This document shows, one piece after another, positions 1 to 5,592 of a DNA stretch of 5,592 bases. The DNA lies in the NCBI GenBank assembly GCA_028691095.1, contig JAQUZZ010000117.1, forward strand, positions 1 through 5,592, in the 5' to 3' direction. The number at the start of each line of letters is the position of its first letter. The stretch's first letter is position 1. The stretch comes from Alistipes sp. Lineage in GTDB: Bacteria > Bacteroidota > Bacteroidia > Bacteroidales > Rikenellaceae. The translations under genes were made by a program, and so were the position numbers. The notes below the pieces were generated by a model, which did no database searches, had not been told where the DNA came from, and saw only the letters and a program-made list of their open reading frames with translations.

Positions 1-93
1 CTGTTTTTTCAAAATGACCCTGAAGCCCATCGTGAGACGGGGTTGAGTGTCGGGGATGGAGGGCGTTGCAAGGCGTCGATCATTCTTACGTAG
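1..93 (+). CDS. Possible 3' end of an unidentified upstream gene
   Basis: Frame 1 is open from the window edge to a TAG at 91-93, giving 30 codons that end in KASIILT. The other two forward frames stop early, at 13-15 and 44-46. The codons resemble those of the genes downstream: both early arginines are CGT and about half of the third positions are G or C. That makes a real C-terminus plausible, but 30 open codons can arise by chance. I do not recognise the protein. A competing reading is a minus-strand gene starting at the CAT at 28-30 and running off the left edge, but the bases before that start are GC-rich, unlike the other starts here. If the plus-strand reading is right, this gene ends 99 bases before metH in the same direction. 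Confidence 0.35.
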   Translation: MFFQNDPEAHRETGLSVGDGGRCKASIILT

Positions 94-115
94 CACAGCG
101 TGCTATTTGGTAGCA
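91..115 (+). promoter_or_regulatory. Alternating hairpin / dyad element upstream of metH
   Basis: TAGCA at 91-95, TGCTA at 101-105 and TAGCA at 111-115 lie exactly 10 bases apart. The middle copy can pair with the left one, forming a perfect 6-bp stem TAGCAC/GTGCTA around AGC (91-105). It can instead pair with the right one, forming a 5-bp stem around TTTGG (101-115). The two pairings exclude each other. As DNA, the same bases are adjacent inverted repeats with a one-helical-turn period, which would suit a dimeric repressor. The left stem also covers the putative stop codon of the upstream frame. The symmetry is seen directly; a regulatory role is inferred. No U-run follows, so this is a poor intrinsic terminator. 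Confidence 0.35.
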
Positions 116-119
116 ATCA

Positions 120-152
120 AACACATCGGTATATCCTGCATATACCCGTGTT
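120..152 (+). promoter_or_regulatory. Stable stem-loop in the metH leader
   Basis: GGTATAT (128-134) and ATATACC (140-146) form a perfect 7-bp stem around the loop CCTGC. Below it, AACAC (120-124) pairs with GTGTT (148-152) across an internal loop of ATC opposite C. The result is a two-part hairpin of 12 base pairs ending 40 bases before the metH start. The bases after it (AAGGGTTTAAT) are not a U-run, so it is not a classic terminator. I could not match it to a SAM-I, SAM-II, SAH or cobalamin riboswitch core. It could be an mRNA-stability or control element, or a DNA operator. The pairing is certain; the function is unknown. Confidence 0.4.
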
Positions 153-171
153 AAGGGTTTAATCATTCTTT

Positions 172-178
172 GGAAGGA
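172..178 (+). promoter_or_regulatory. Shine-Dalgarno-like purine run before metH
   Basis: GGAAGGA is complementary to the 16S anti-SD region, but 14 bases separate it from the ATG at 193, further than the usual 5-9. No alternative in-frame start lies closer to it. It may be fortuitous, since many Bacteroidota genes start without an SD and this one has an A/T-rich stretch directly before the ATG. Confidence 0.25.
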
Positions 179-192
179 TTTACTTACAATTT

Positions 193-3100
193 ATGTTGAA
201 ATTTTCAATTTACGACGAGGCGGCCCGCCGCATTCTGGTGTTGGATGGGGGACTGGGTACCATGGTGCAGAGTTACGGCCTCACCGAAGAGGACTACCGT
301 GGCGATCGTTTTGCCCAGTGGGAGAGTCCGCTCAAAGGTTGCAACGACCTACTGGTATTGACGCGTCCTGAGGTGATCGAGCAGATTCATGAGGCCTATC
401 TTCAGGCCGGAGCCGACCTGATCTCCACCGACTCCTTCAATGCCAACGCCGTGTCGATGGCCGACTACGGTTTGAAAGCTGAGGTGTATGCCATGAATCG
501 GGCTGCGGCAGCCTTGGCGCGTCGCACCGCCGATCGATATACTTTGCGCAACCCCTCGAAGCCCCGCTTTGTGGCGGGATCCATGGGGCCTACCAATCGT
601 ACGGCCTCCATCTCCCCCGATGTGAACGACCCGGGTTTTCGGGCTGTGACCTTTGATTCGTTGCGTCGTGCCTATGCCGAACAGGTGCGCGGTTTGATTG
701 ATGGTGGAGTGGATGCGCTGCTGGTGGAGACGGTGTTTGACACCTTGAATGCCAAGGCGGCACTCTATGCCATCGGGGAGGAGCTGGAGAAGCGTCAGAT
801 CAAGATGCCGGTGATGGTCTCCGGTACGGTGACCGATGCCAGTGGCCGTATGCTCTCGGGGCAGACCGTGGAGGCGTTCTACACCTCTGTGATTCACGGC
901 AATCTCTTTTCCGTCGGGCTCAACTGCGGTTATGGCGCGGAGCTGATGGAACCCTATATTGCACGCTTGGCTGCGGTAGCCGAGTGTGCCGTCTCGGCTC
1001 ACCCGAATGCGGGACTACCCAATGTATTGGGGGGCTACGATGAGACCCCCGAACAGATGGCGCTCACGATCGAAGGCTACCTGCAACGGGGATTGTTGAA
1101 TGTGGTCGGTGGCTGTTGCGGTACGACGCCGCTCCATATTGCGGAGATTGCCCGTGTGGCACGCAAATACCCTCCGCGCAAGCGACCGCAGCCCCATCAC
1201 ATCACCACCCTTAGTGGGTTGGAGGTGCTGCAAATTACGCCCCAAAGTAATTTTGTGAATATTGGGGAGCGTACCAACGTGGCCGGTTCGGCCAAGTTTG
1301 CGGGGATGATTCGCGACAAACGGTACGAAGAGGCACTGTCGGTGGCGCGCAGTCAGGTCGAGGGGGGAGCCCAGATTATCGACGTCTGCATGGACGACGG
1401 TTTGATTGACGGAGTGGAGGCGATGCGGACGTTCCTGAATTTGGCGATGTCCGAACCCGATATAGCCCGTGTGCCGGTGATGATCGACTCCTCGAAGTGG
1501 GAGGTGATCGAGGCCGGATTGCAGTGTGTGCAGGGGAAGTCGGTGGTCAACTCCATCTCGCTGAAGGCCGGTGCGGAGAGCTTTCTGTCGCACGCCGCTG
1601 AGATCCGACGCTATGGTGCCGCGGCCGTTGTGATGCTCTTCGACGAGAAGGGGCAGGCCGACACCTATGAACGAAAAATTGCGGTGGCCGAACGAGCCTA
1701 TCGTTTGCTCACCGAGCAGGGCTTCCCGCCCGAAGATATTATTTTCGACCCCAATGTGCTGTCGGTGGCTACGGGAATCGAGGAGCATGACCGGTATGGC
1801 ATCGACTTTATTCGGGCTTGCGAGTGGATCAAGCAACATTGTCCCTATGCCAAGGTGAGCGGTGGGGTGAGCAACCTCTCCTTCTCGTTCCGCGGTAACA
1901 ATCGGGTGCGCGAAGCGATGCACTCGGTCTTTCTCTACCATGCCATTGCCAAGGGGATGGATATGGGGATCGTCAACCCCTCGATGTTGCAGGTGTACAG
2001 CGAGATTCCCCCCGAGTTGCTGACCCTGTGTGAGGATGTGATTCTCAATCGACGCTCGGATGCGACCGAACGGTTGATTCACTGTGCTCAGACCCTGAAA
2101 CAACAGGGAGCCTCTCCTGCCGAACAGGCGCAACACGCCGCATGGCGCGACCAGCGTGTCGAGGAGCGTCTGGGATATGCGATCTTGAAGGGGGTAACCG
2201 ACTATATCGAAGCGGACACCGAGGAGGCTTATGCGGCCTTGGGTTCGGGCTTGGCTGTCATTGAGGGGCCCTTGATGGCGGGGATGAATCGTGTTGGCAA
2301 GCTCTTTGGCAGCGGACAGATGTTCCTGCCTCAGGTAGTCAAGAGTGCGCGGGTTATGAAACGTGCCGTTGCCGTATTAACCCCCTATATCGAACAGGAG
2401 CGAGCTTCGGGTTCGACCTCTTCGGCCGGTCGCATTGTGTTGGCAACGGTCAAAGGCGATGTGCATGACATCGGCAAGAATATCGTTTCGGTGGTGTTGG
2501 CTTGCAATGGTTATCGCATTGAGGATCTGGGTGTCATGGTCGAAACCGACCGCATAGCCCGTGAGGCGCAGCGTATGGAAGCCGAGGTGATCGGCTTGAG
2601 CGGCTTGATTACCCCGTCGTTGGATGAGATGGCGAAGGTGATTGTGGCCGTTGAGCGCATGGGTTTGCGGATTCCGATTTTGATCGGAGGAGCCACCACT
2701 TCGGAGGTGCATACGGCCGTGAAGTTGGCGCCGCTGTATAGCGGGCCGGTGATTCATGTGCGCGATGCCTCAGAGGATGTCCGTATATTGAGTGAGTTGC
2801 AGTCGACACGTCGAACGCAATATCTGCAAGCGTTGGCAACCACACAGCAACGTTTGCGTGAGGAGTTTCAACAAAAGAGTCAGACGACCCACTATCGCAC
2901 GTTGGCCGAGGCGCGTGCGGCAGCGCCGGAGTTTGACGCTACGCAGGTGCAGCCTCTGCGTCGAACGGGGCGCGAGGAGTGGATGGATTACCCGTTGGAG
3001 AAGTTGATCCCGTGGATCAACTGGAGCTCCTTTTTTGCTGCTTGGGGTTTGGCGGGGCGTTATCCGCAGATTTTTGAGGATCCCCGCAAAGGAGAGGAGG

Positions 3101-3849
3101 CACAGAAGCTCTATGAGGATGCACGCGCCTTGCTGGAGGAGATCGTACACCATCGCTCTATTCATGCGCATGGCGTGGTGGCGTTGTATCCGGCACAGCA
3201 TGACGGAGACGACCTGTTGTTCTACCCCCAGGGTGTAGCGCAACCGCCGATGCGGTTGCCGATGTTGCGCAGTCAGGATTCGGACAAGCCCCACAACCTC
3301 TCGTTGGTAGATTTTGTGGCGCCCCTTCAAAGTGGGGTGATGGATTCGGCCGGTGCCTTTGTGCTAACCGCGGGCGATGGACTGAAGGCGTTGACTGAAC
3401 GCTTCCGCGCGGAGCATGACGATTACCGTGCGATGCTGGCCAAACTCTTGGCCGATCGGTTGGCCGAGGCCTTTGCGGAGGTGTTGCATCGCTATGTACG
3501 GGTTGAGATGTGGGGTTATGAGCAACCGGATGCGTTGTCGGTGGAGGCGGCTCTTGCGGGGCGTTATCAAGGCATTCGTCCGGCCATCGGGTACCCTTCG
3601 GCGCCCGACCATTCGTTGAAGGCCGATCTGTTTTCGTTGCTGCAAGTGCCGGCACAGATGAATATGACCTTGACCAGTTCCTACATGATTCAGCCGGGTG
3701 AGTCGGTGTGTGGACTCCTCTTCGGAGCTCCCGCAGCCCATAACTTCTCCGTCGGGAAGATGGATGCCGAGCAGTTGGCCGATTATGCGCGTCGGAGAGC
3801 GATGGATGAAGCGAAAATCCGTGTGTTGATCGCGCAGCATCTTCAATAA
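193..3849 (+). CDS. metH: Cobalamin-dependent methionine synthase (EC 2.1.1.13)
   Basis: This cytosolic enzyme transfers a methyl group from 5-methyltetrahydrofolate to homocysteine via methylcobalamin, giving methionine and tetrahydrofolate. The 1218 residues are close to E. coli MetH (about 1227), and all modules are visible in order. The homocysteine domain (about 8-325) has LDGGLGTM near the start and the zinc cysteines C245, C308 and C309 (NCGYG, GGCCGT). The pterin domain (about 350-615) opens with NIGERTN at 356-362. A helical cobalamin cap (about 645-740) precedes the B12 Rossmann domain (about 740-880), which has the DxHxxG motif with axial ligand H758, plus S803 and S809 in GLSGLITPS. 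The AdoMet-binding reactivation domain (about 905-1218) carries RPAIGYP at 1129-1135. The ATG at 193 places the first motif at the usual distance from the N-terminus. There is no frameshift or missing key residue. metF follows after 92 bases. Confidence 0.97.
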   Translation: MLKFSIYDEAARRILVLDGGLGTMVQSYGLTEEDYRGDRFAQWESPLKGCNDLLVLTRPEVIEQIHEAYLQAGADLISTDSFNANAVSMADYGLKAEVYAMNRAAAALARRTADRYTLRNPSKPRFVAGSMGPTNRTASISPDVNDPGFRAVTFDSLRRAYAEQVRGLIDGGVDALLVETVFDTLNAKAALYAIGEELEKRQIKMPVMVSGTVTDASGRMLSGQTVEAFYTSVIHGNLFSVGLNCGYGAELMEPYIARLAAVAECAVSAHPNAGLPNVLGGYDETPEQMALTIEGYLQRGLLNVVGGCCGTTPLHIAEIARVARKYPPRKRPQPHHITTLSGLEVLQITPQSNFVNIGERTNVAGSAKFAGMIRDKRYEEALSVARSQVEGGAQIIDVCMDDGLIDGVEAMRTFLNLAMSEPDIARVPVMIDSSKWEVIEAGLQCVQGKSVVNSISLKAGAESFLSHAAEIRRYGAAAVVMLFDEKGQADTYERKIAVAERAYRLLTEQGFPPEDIIFDPNVLSVATGIEEHDRYGIDFIRACEWIKQHCPYAKVSGGVSNLSFSFRGNNRVREAMHSVFLYHAIAKGMDMGIVNPSMLQVYSEIPPELLTLCEDVILNRRSDATERLIHCAQTLKQQGASPAEQAQHAAWRDQRVEERLGYAILKGVTDYIEADTEEAYAALGSGLAVIEGPLMAGMNRVGKLFGSGQMFLPQVVKSARVMKRAVAVLTPYIEQERASGSTSSAGRIVLATVKGDVHDIGKNIVSVVLACNGYRIEDLGVMVETDRIAREAQRMEAEVIGLSGLITPSLDEMAKVIVAVERMGLRIPILIGGATTSEVHTAVKLAPLYSGPVIHVRDASEDVRILSELQSTRRTQYLQALATTQQRLREEFQQKSQTTHYRTLAEARAAAPEFDATQVQPLRRTGREEWMDYPLEKLIPWINWSSFFAAWGLAGRYPQIFEDPRKGEEAQKLYEDARALLEEIVHHRSIHAHGVVALYPAQHDGDDLLFYPQGVAQPPMRLPMLRSQDSDKPHNLSLVDFVAPLQSGVMDSAGAFVLTAGDGLKALTERFRAEHDDYRAMLAKLLADRLAEAFAEVLHRYVRVEMWGYEQPDALSVEAALAGRYQGIRPAIGYPSAPDHSLKADLFSLLQVPAQMNMTLTSSYMIQPGESVCGLLFGAPAAHNFSVGKMDAEQLADYARRRAMDEAKIRVLIAQHLQ

Positions 3850-3941
3850 TCATAACGTGCTAACATATTGGGATACAGTGAAAAAAATAGATCGCTGAAT
3901 CGAGGCGCGTTTATAACAACAGAATCAAAAATTGTTTTCTT
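3850..3941 (+). other. metH-metF intergenic gap
   Basis: This 92-base gap is rich in A and T, especially from 3911 on, and has no Shine-Dalgarno sequence before the metF ATG. It holds CGTGCTA at 3856-3862, identical to seven bases of the dyad upstream of metH (99-105). An ATTG at 3867-3870 lies 17 bases before TAGATCGC (3888-3895), a weak resemblance to the Bacteroidota -33/-7 promoter (TTTG, TAnnTTTG). No terminator-like hairpin with a T-run is present, so read-through from metH is plausible, with or without an internal promoter. Confidence 0.4.
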
Positions 3942-4904
3942 ATGCATATTACCGAGCTATTTCGTCAGGCGGTCGAGAAGGGGAGTCCTTGTTTTTCGGT
4001 TGAATTTCTGCCCCCCCTCAAGGGAGAGGGAACCCAACGTATCTTTGAGGGGCTCGATCCGTTGATCGAGTTTCCACTGGTGAGTGTCAATGTGACCTAC
4101 CATCGTGAGGATGTCAAGTATGTCGAACGCGAAAACGGTTTGCTGGAGCGGCATACGGTACGTCGACGCCCGGGGACGGTGGGTATTTCGGCAGCGATCA
4201 ATCATCGTTATGGCATTGAGGTGGTTCCGCACTTGATTTGCGGAGGACAGTCGCGATACGATATTGAGGATGCACTGATCGACCTCGATTTTCTGGGGAT
4301 TCACAATGTGCTGGCACTGCGGGGCGATAATTTGCGGGGCGAGCACTCCTTCCGCGTTCACCCTTCGGGGCACGGTCATGCCTCGGAGCTGGTGGCTCAG
4401 GTGGCTCAGATGAACCAAGGCGTTTTTGTCGACGGCGAGGTGGAGCAGTGTCATAATACCGATTTCTGCATCGGGGTGGCCGGCTATCCGGAGAAACACG
4501 CCGAATCTCCAAATATGGAGGAGGATCTGCGGCGACTCAAAGAGAAGATTGATGCCGGAGCGCACTATATCGTCACCCAGATGAGTTTTGATAATCAACG
4601 GATTCTGAAATTCATCGAGCGTTGTCGTGCGATCGGTATTCAGGTGCCGATTATCCCGGGGCTGAAACCTTTTGCCACCCAATCGCAGTTGACCATGTTG
4701 CCACAGATCTTTCATGTGGATCTTCCTCAGGCCTTGGTCCAGGAGGTGGAGCAGTGTCGCACGAATGCCCAAGTGCGGGAGTTGGGGGTCGAGTGGGCGA
4801 TTGCGCAGGGACGCGAATTGATGGCTGCCGGTGTGCCGATGTTGCATTTTTACACCATGGGCAAAACCGATAATATGGTGAAGATCGCCAAGGCGTTGTT
4901 TTAA
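3942..4904 (+). CDS. metF: 5,10-methylenetetrahydrofolate reductase (MTHFR)
   Basis: This FAD-dependent cytosolic enzyme reduces 5,10-methylenetetrahydrofolate to 5-methyltetrahydrofolate, the methyl donor used by MetH. The 320-residue protein is a single catalytic TIM barrel, about the length of Bacteroidota MetF and slightly longer than E. coli MetF (about 296), without the regulatory domain of eukaryotic enzymes. Family signatures run in order: SVEFLPP with E21 (counterpart of catalytic E28 in E. coli), RRRPGTV (74-80), PHLICGG (96-102), LRGDN with D129 in the flavin/folate site, GYPEKH (181-186), VTQMSFDN (211-218), IPGLKP (238-243) and VPMLHFYTMG (298-307). Close to the C-terminus nothing appears missing. 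The ATG at 3942 puts the EFLPP motif about 20 residues in, as expected. There is no SD, only A/T-rich sequence. Its position right after metH fits joint expression. Confidence 0.96.
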   Translation: MHITELFRQAVEKGSPCFSVEFLPPLKGEGTQRIFEGLDPLIEFPLVSVNVTYHREDVKYVERENGLLERHTVRRRPGTVGISAAINHRYGIEVVPHLICGGQSRYDIEDALIDLDFLGIHNVLALRGDNLRGEHSFRVHPSGHGHASELVAQVAQMNQGVFVDGEVEQCHNTDFCIGVAGYPEKHAESPNMEEDLRRLKEKIDAGAHYIVTQMSFDNQRILKFIERCRAIGIQVPIIPGLKPFATQSQLTMLPQIFHVDLPQALVQEVEQCRTNAQVRELGVEWAIAQGRELMAAGVPMLHFYTMGKTDNMVKIAKALF

Positions 4905-5015
4905 GCACCCCGTGCGATTGATACGTGAGGTACGACGCGCTGGATCCTTCGGGAGAAACGGATTCGAGGAGTGAAGGCAAAAGAATAAGGAAGAAGACAG
5001 AGAAGCGTATAAACG
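4905..5015 (+). other. metF-amidohydrolase intergenic gap
   Basis: This 111-base gap begins directly after the metF stop with GCAC-CCC-GTGC (4905-4915), a small perfect dyad. A TCC-TTCG-GGA mini-hairpin with a C(UUCG)G tetraloop lies further in, but its stem is only 3 bp. The last 50 bases are purine-rich (AGGAGTGAAGG, then AAGGAAGAAG), which may help ribosome loading for the next gene. Neither hairpin is followed by a T-run, so I see no intrinsic terminator. I also see no convincing TAnnTTTG promoter box. Confidence 0.4.
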
Positions 5016-5592
5016 ATGAACTACAAAGAGATTCAACAGCAGGCGGCCGCCCTGTTTGCACAAACGGCAACCGATCGGCGTAACATTCATTCTCATCCTG
5101 AACTTTCGTTTCAGGAGCATCAGACGTCGCAGTATATTGCTGAGCGACTTGAGGCCGAGGGAATCGCCTATCGGCCGATTGCCGGCACGGGTATTCTGGC
5201 GAAGATTGAGGGGGGCGGCGATCTGCGTCGATGTGTGGTGTTGCGTGCCGATATGGATGCGTTGCCCATCGAGGAGGAGAACGCCTTATCCTATCGCTCG
5301 TGCAATGAGGGGGTGATGCATGCGTGCGGACACGATATGCACACGGCCTGCCTCTTGGGCGCTTTGACCCTGCTCCATCGCCATCGCAATGAGATTCAGG
5401 GAACGCTCTTCGGCCTCTTTCAGCCCGGAGAGGAGGTGGCTCCCGGAGGAGCCTCCAAGGTGATGGCCGAGGATCCGTTTCGCGATTATCATGTGGTGGC
5501 CTTTGTGGGTGAGCATGTGGGGCCCGAACTTCCGGCCGGGTGTTTCGGGTTTCGGGCGGGACAATACATGGCCTCCAGTGACGAACTACACC
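5016..5592 (+). CDS. M20D family metallo-amidohydrolase, N-terminal part (cut by window edge)
   Basis: The first 192 codons of a zinc-type amidohydrolase of the M20D group, which includes hippurate hydrolase, IAA-amino-acid hydrolases and N-acetyl-diaminopimelate deacetylase; these cleave amide bonds of N-acylated amino acids. Full members run to about 380-400 residues, so roughly half is missing. Visible motifs: RRNIHSHPELSFQE (21-34), AGTG (56-59), LRADMDALPIEE (76-87), GVMHACGHDMHTA (99-111), FQPGEE (135-140), GEHVGPELPAG (165-175) and YMASSDE (184-190). By family knowledge C104, H106, E140 and H167 are metal ligands and E139 is the general base; the last ligand lies beyond the window. No signal peptide or membrane segment is seen, so it is likely cytosolic. 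The ATG fits because the HPELSFQE motif falls about 25 residues in. The actual substrate cannot be assigned from this part. Confidence 0.93.
   Translation, partial: MNYKEIQQQAAALFAQTATDRRNIHSHPELSFQEHQTSQYIAERLEAEGIAYRPIAGTGILAKIEGGGDLRRCVVLRADMDALPIEEENALSYRSCNEGVMHACGHDMHTACLLGALTLLHRHRNEIQGTLFGLFQPGEEVAPGGASKVMAEDPFRDYHVVAFVGEHVGPELPAGCFGFRAGQYMASSDELH

Noticed and set aside
28..30. Minus-strand start codon of a divergent gene running off the left edge
   Set aside because: Only about ten codons are visible, and the bases before it are GC-rich without promoter or A/T-rich leader character; the plus-strand frame is the better reading, though neither is proven.
106..137. Bacteroidota-type promoter: TTTG at 106-109 and TATATCCT at 130-137
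   Set aside because: The -33 element and the 20-base spacing are acceptable, but the -7 box matches TAnnTTTG only at TA and one T, and it is buried in the hairpin stem. Too weak to annotate.
165..172. ATTCTTTG as a -7 promoter box
   Set aside because: The TTTG matches, but the conserved TA is reversed to AT, and the transcript would start nearly at the putative ribosome site.
1..192. Cobalamin, SAM-I, SAM-II or SAH riboswitch in the metH leader
   Set aside because: These would be expected regulators, but I could not find their core sequences (for example the B12-box) and the visible hairpins do not match their layouts by eye. A covariance-model search would be decisive.
1015..2136. Long minus-strand open frame of 373 codons opposite metH
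   Set aside because: Fully inside the strongly conserved homocysteine and pterin domains of MetH; histidine- and arginine-rich shadow translation without motifs.
3158..3853. Minus-strand open frame of 231 codons at the metH 3' end
   Set aside because: Proline- and arginine-rich shadow of the AdoMet domain; a second antisense frame overlaps it, which is a sign of codon-bias artefacts rather than genes.
3868..4065. Plus-strand 65-codon frame overlapping the metF start
   Set aside because: Out of frame with metF and overlapping its conserved N-terminus (EFLPP motif); no motif and no supporting initiation signal.
4949..4958. UUCG tetraloop hairpin after metF as an intrinsic terminator
   Set aside because: The stem is only three base pairs and no T-run follows.
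3957..5120. Long minus-strand open frame of 387 codons opposite metF
   Set aside because: It lies over metF, which has unambiguous family motifs, and extends through the gap into the amidohydrolase start. Its composition is rich in H, R, L and Q, as expected for an antisense shadow of G/C-ending codons, with no recognisable domain.

Overview
The window reads as ordinary chromosomal sequence from a member of Bacteroidota, probably a fairly GC-rich Bacteroidales. This is inferred from the protein flavour of MetH and MetF, from start codons that mostly lack a well-placed Shine-Dalgarno sequence and sit behind A/T-rich stretches, and from codon use rich in G/C at third positions. The genus cannot be fixed from the sequence alone.

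Layout, all on the + strand: (1) bases 1-93 are an open frame that may be the last 30 codons of an unidentified upstream gene; (2) 94-192 is a structured leader before metH, with two mutually exclusive short hairpins and a longer 33-base hairpin; (3) 193-3849 is a complete cobalamin-dependent methionine synthase (metH); (4) 3850-3941 is a short A/T-rich gap; (5) 3942-4904 is a complete 5,10-methylenetetrahydrofolate reductase (metF); (6) 4905-5015 is another short gap; (7) 5016 to the window edge is the N-terminal 192 codons of an M20D-type metallo-amidohydrolase.

metF and metH encode consecutive steps. MetF makes 5-methyltetrahydrofolate, and MetH uses it to methylate homocysteine to methionine through a cobalamin carrier. 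MetH keeps all its modules, including the C-terminal AdoMet-binding reactivation domain, so no separate activation protein needs to be invoked. The amidohydrolase is co-directional, but its substrate and its link to methionine metabolism are unknown.

I found no mobile element, CRISPR array, RNA gene, defence system or clear new system. The parts that deserve a second look are non-coding: the foldable metH leader, and a GCAC-N3-GTGC dyad that occurs upstream of metH and just after metF, with a degenerate copy between metH and metF.
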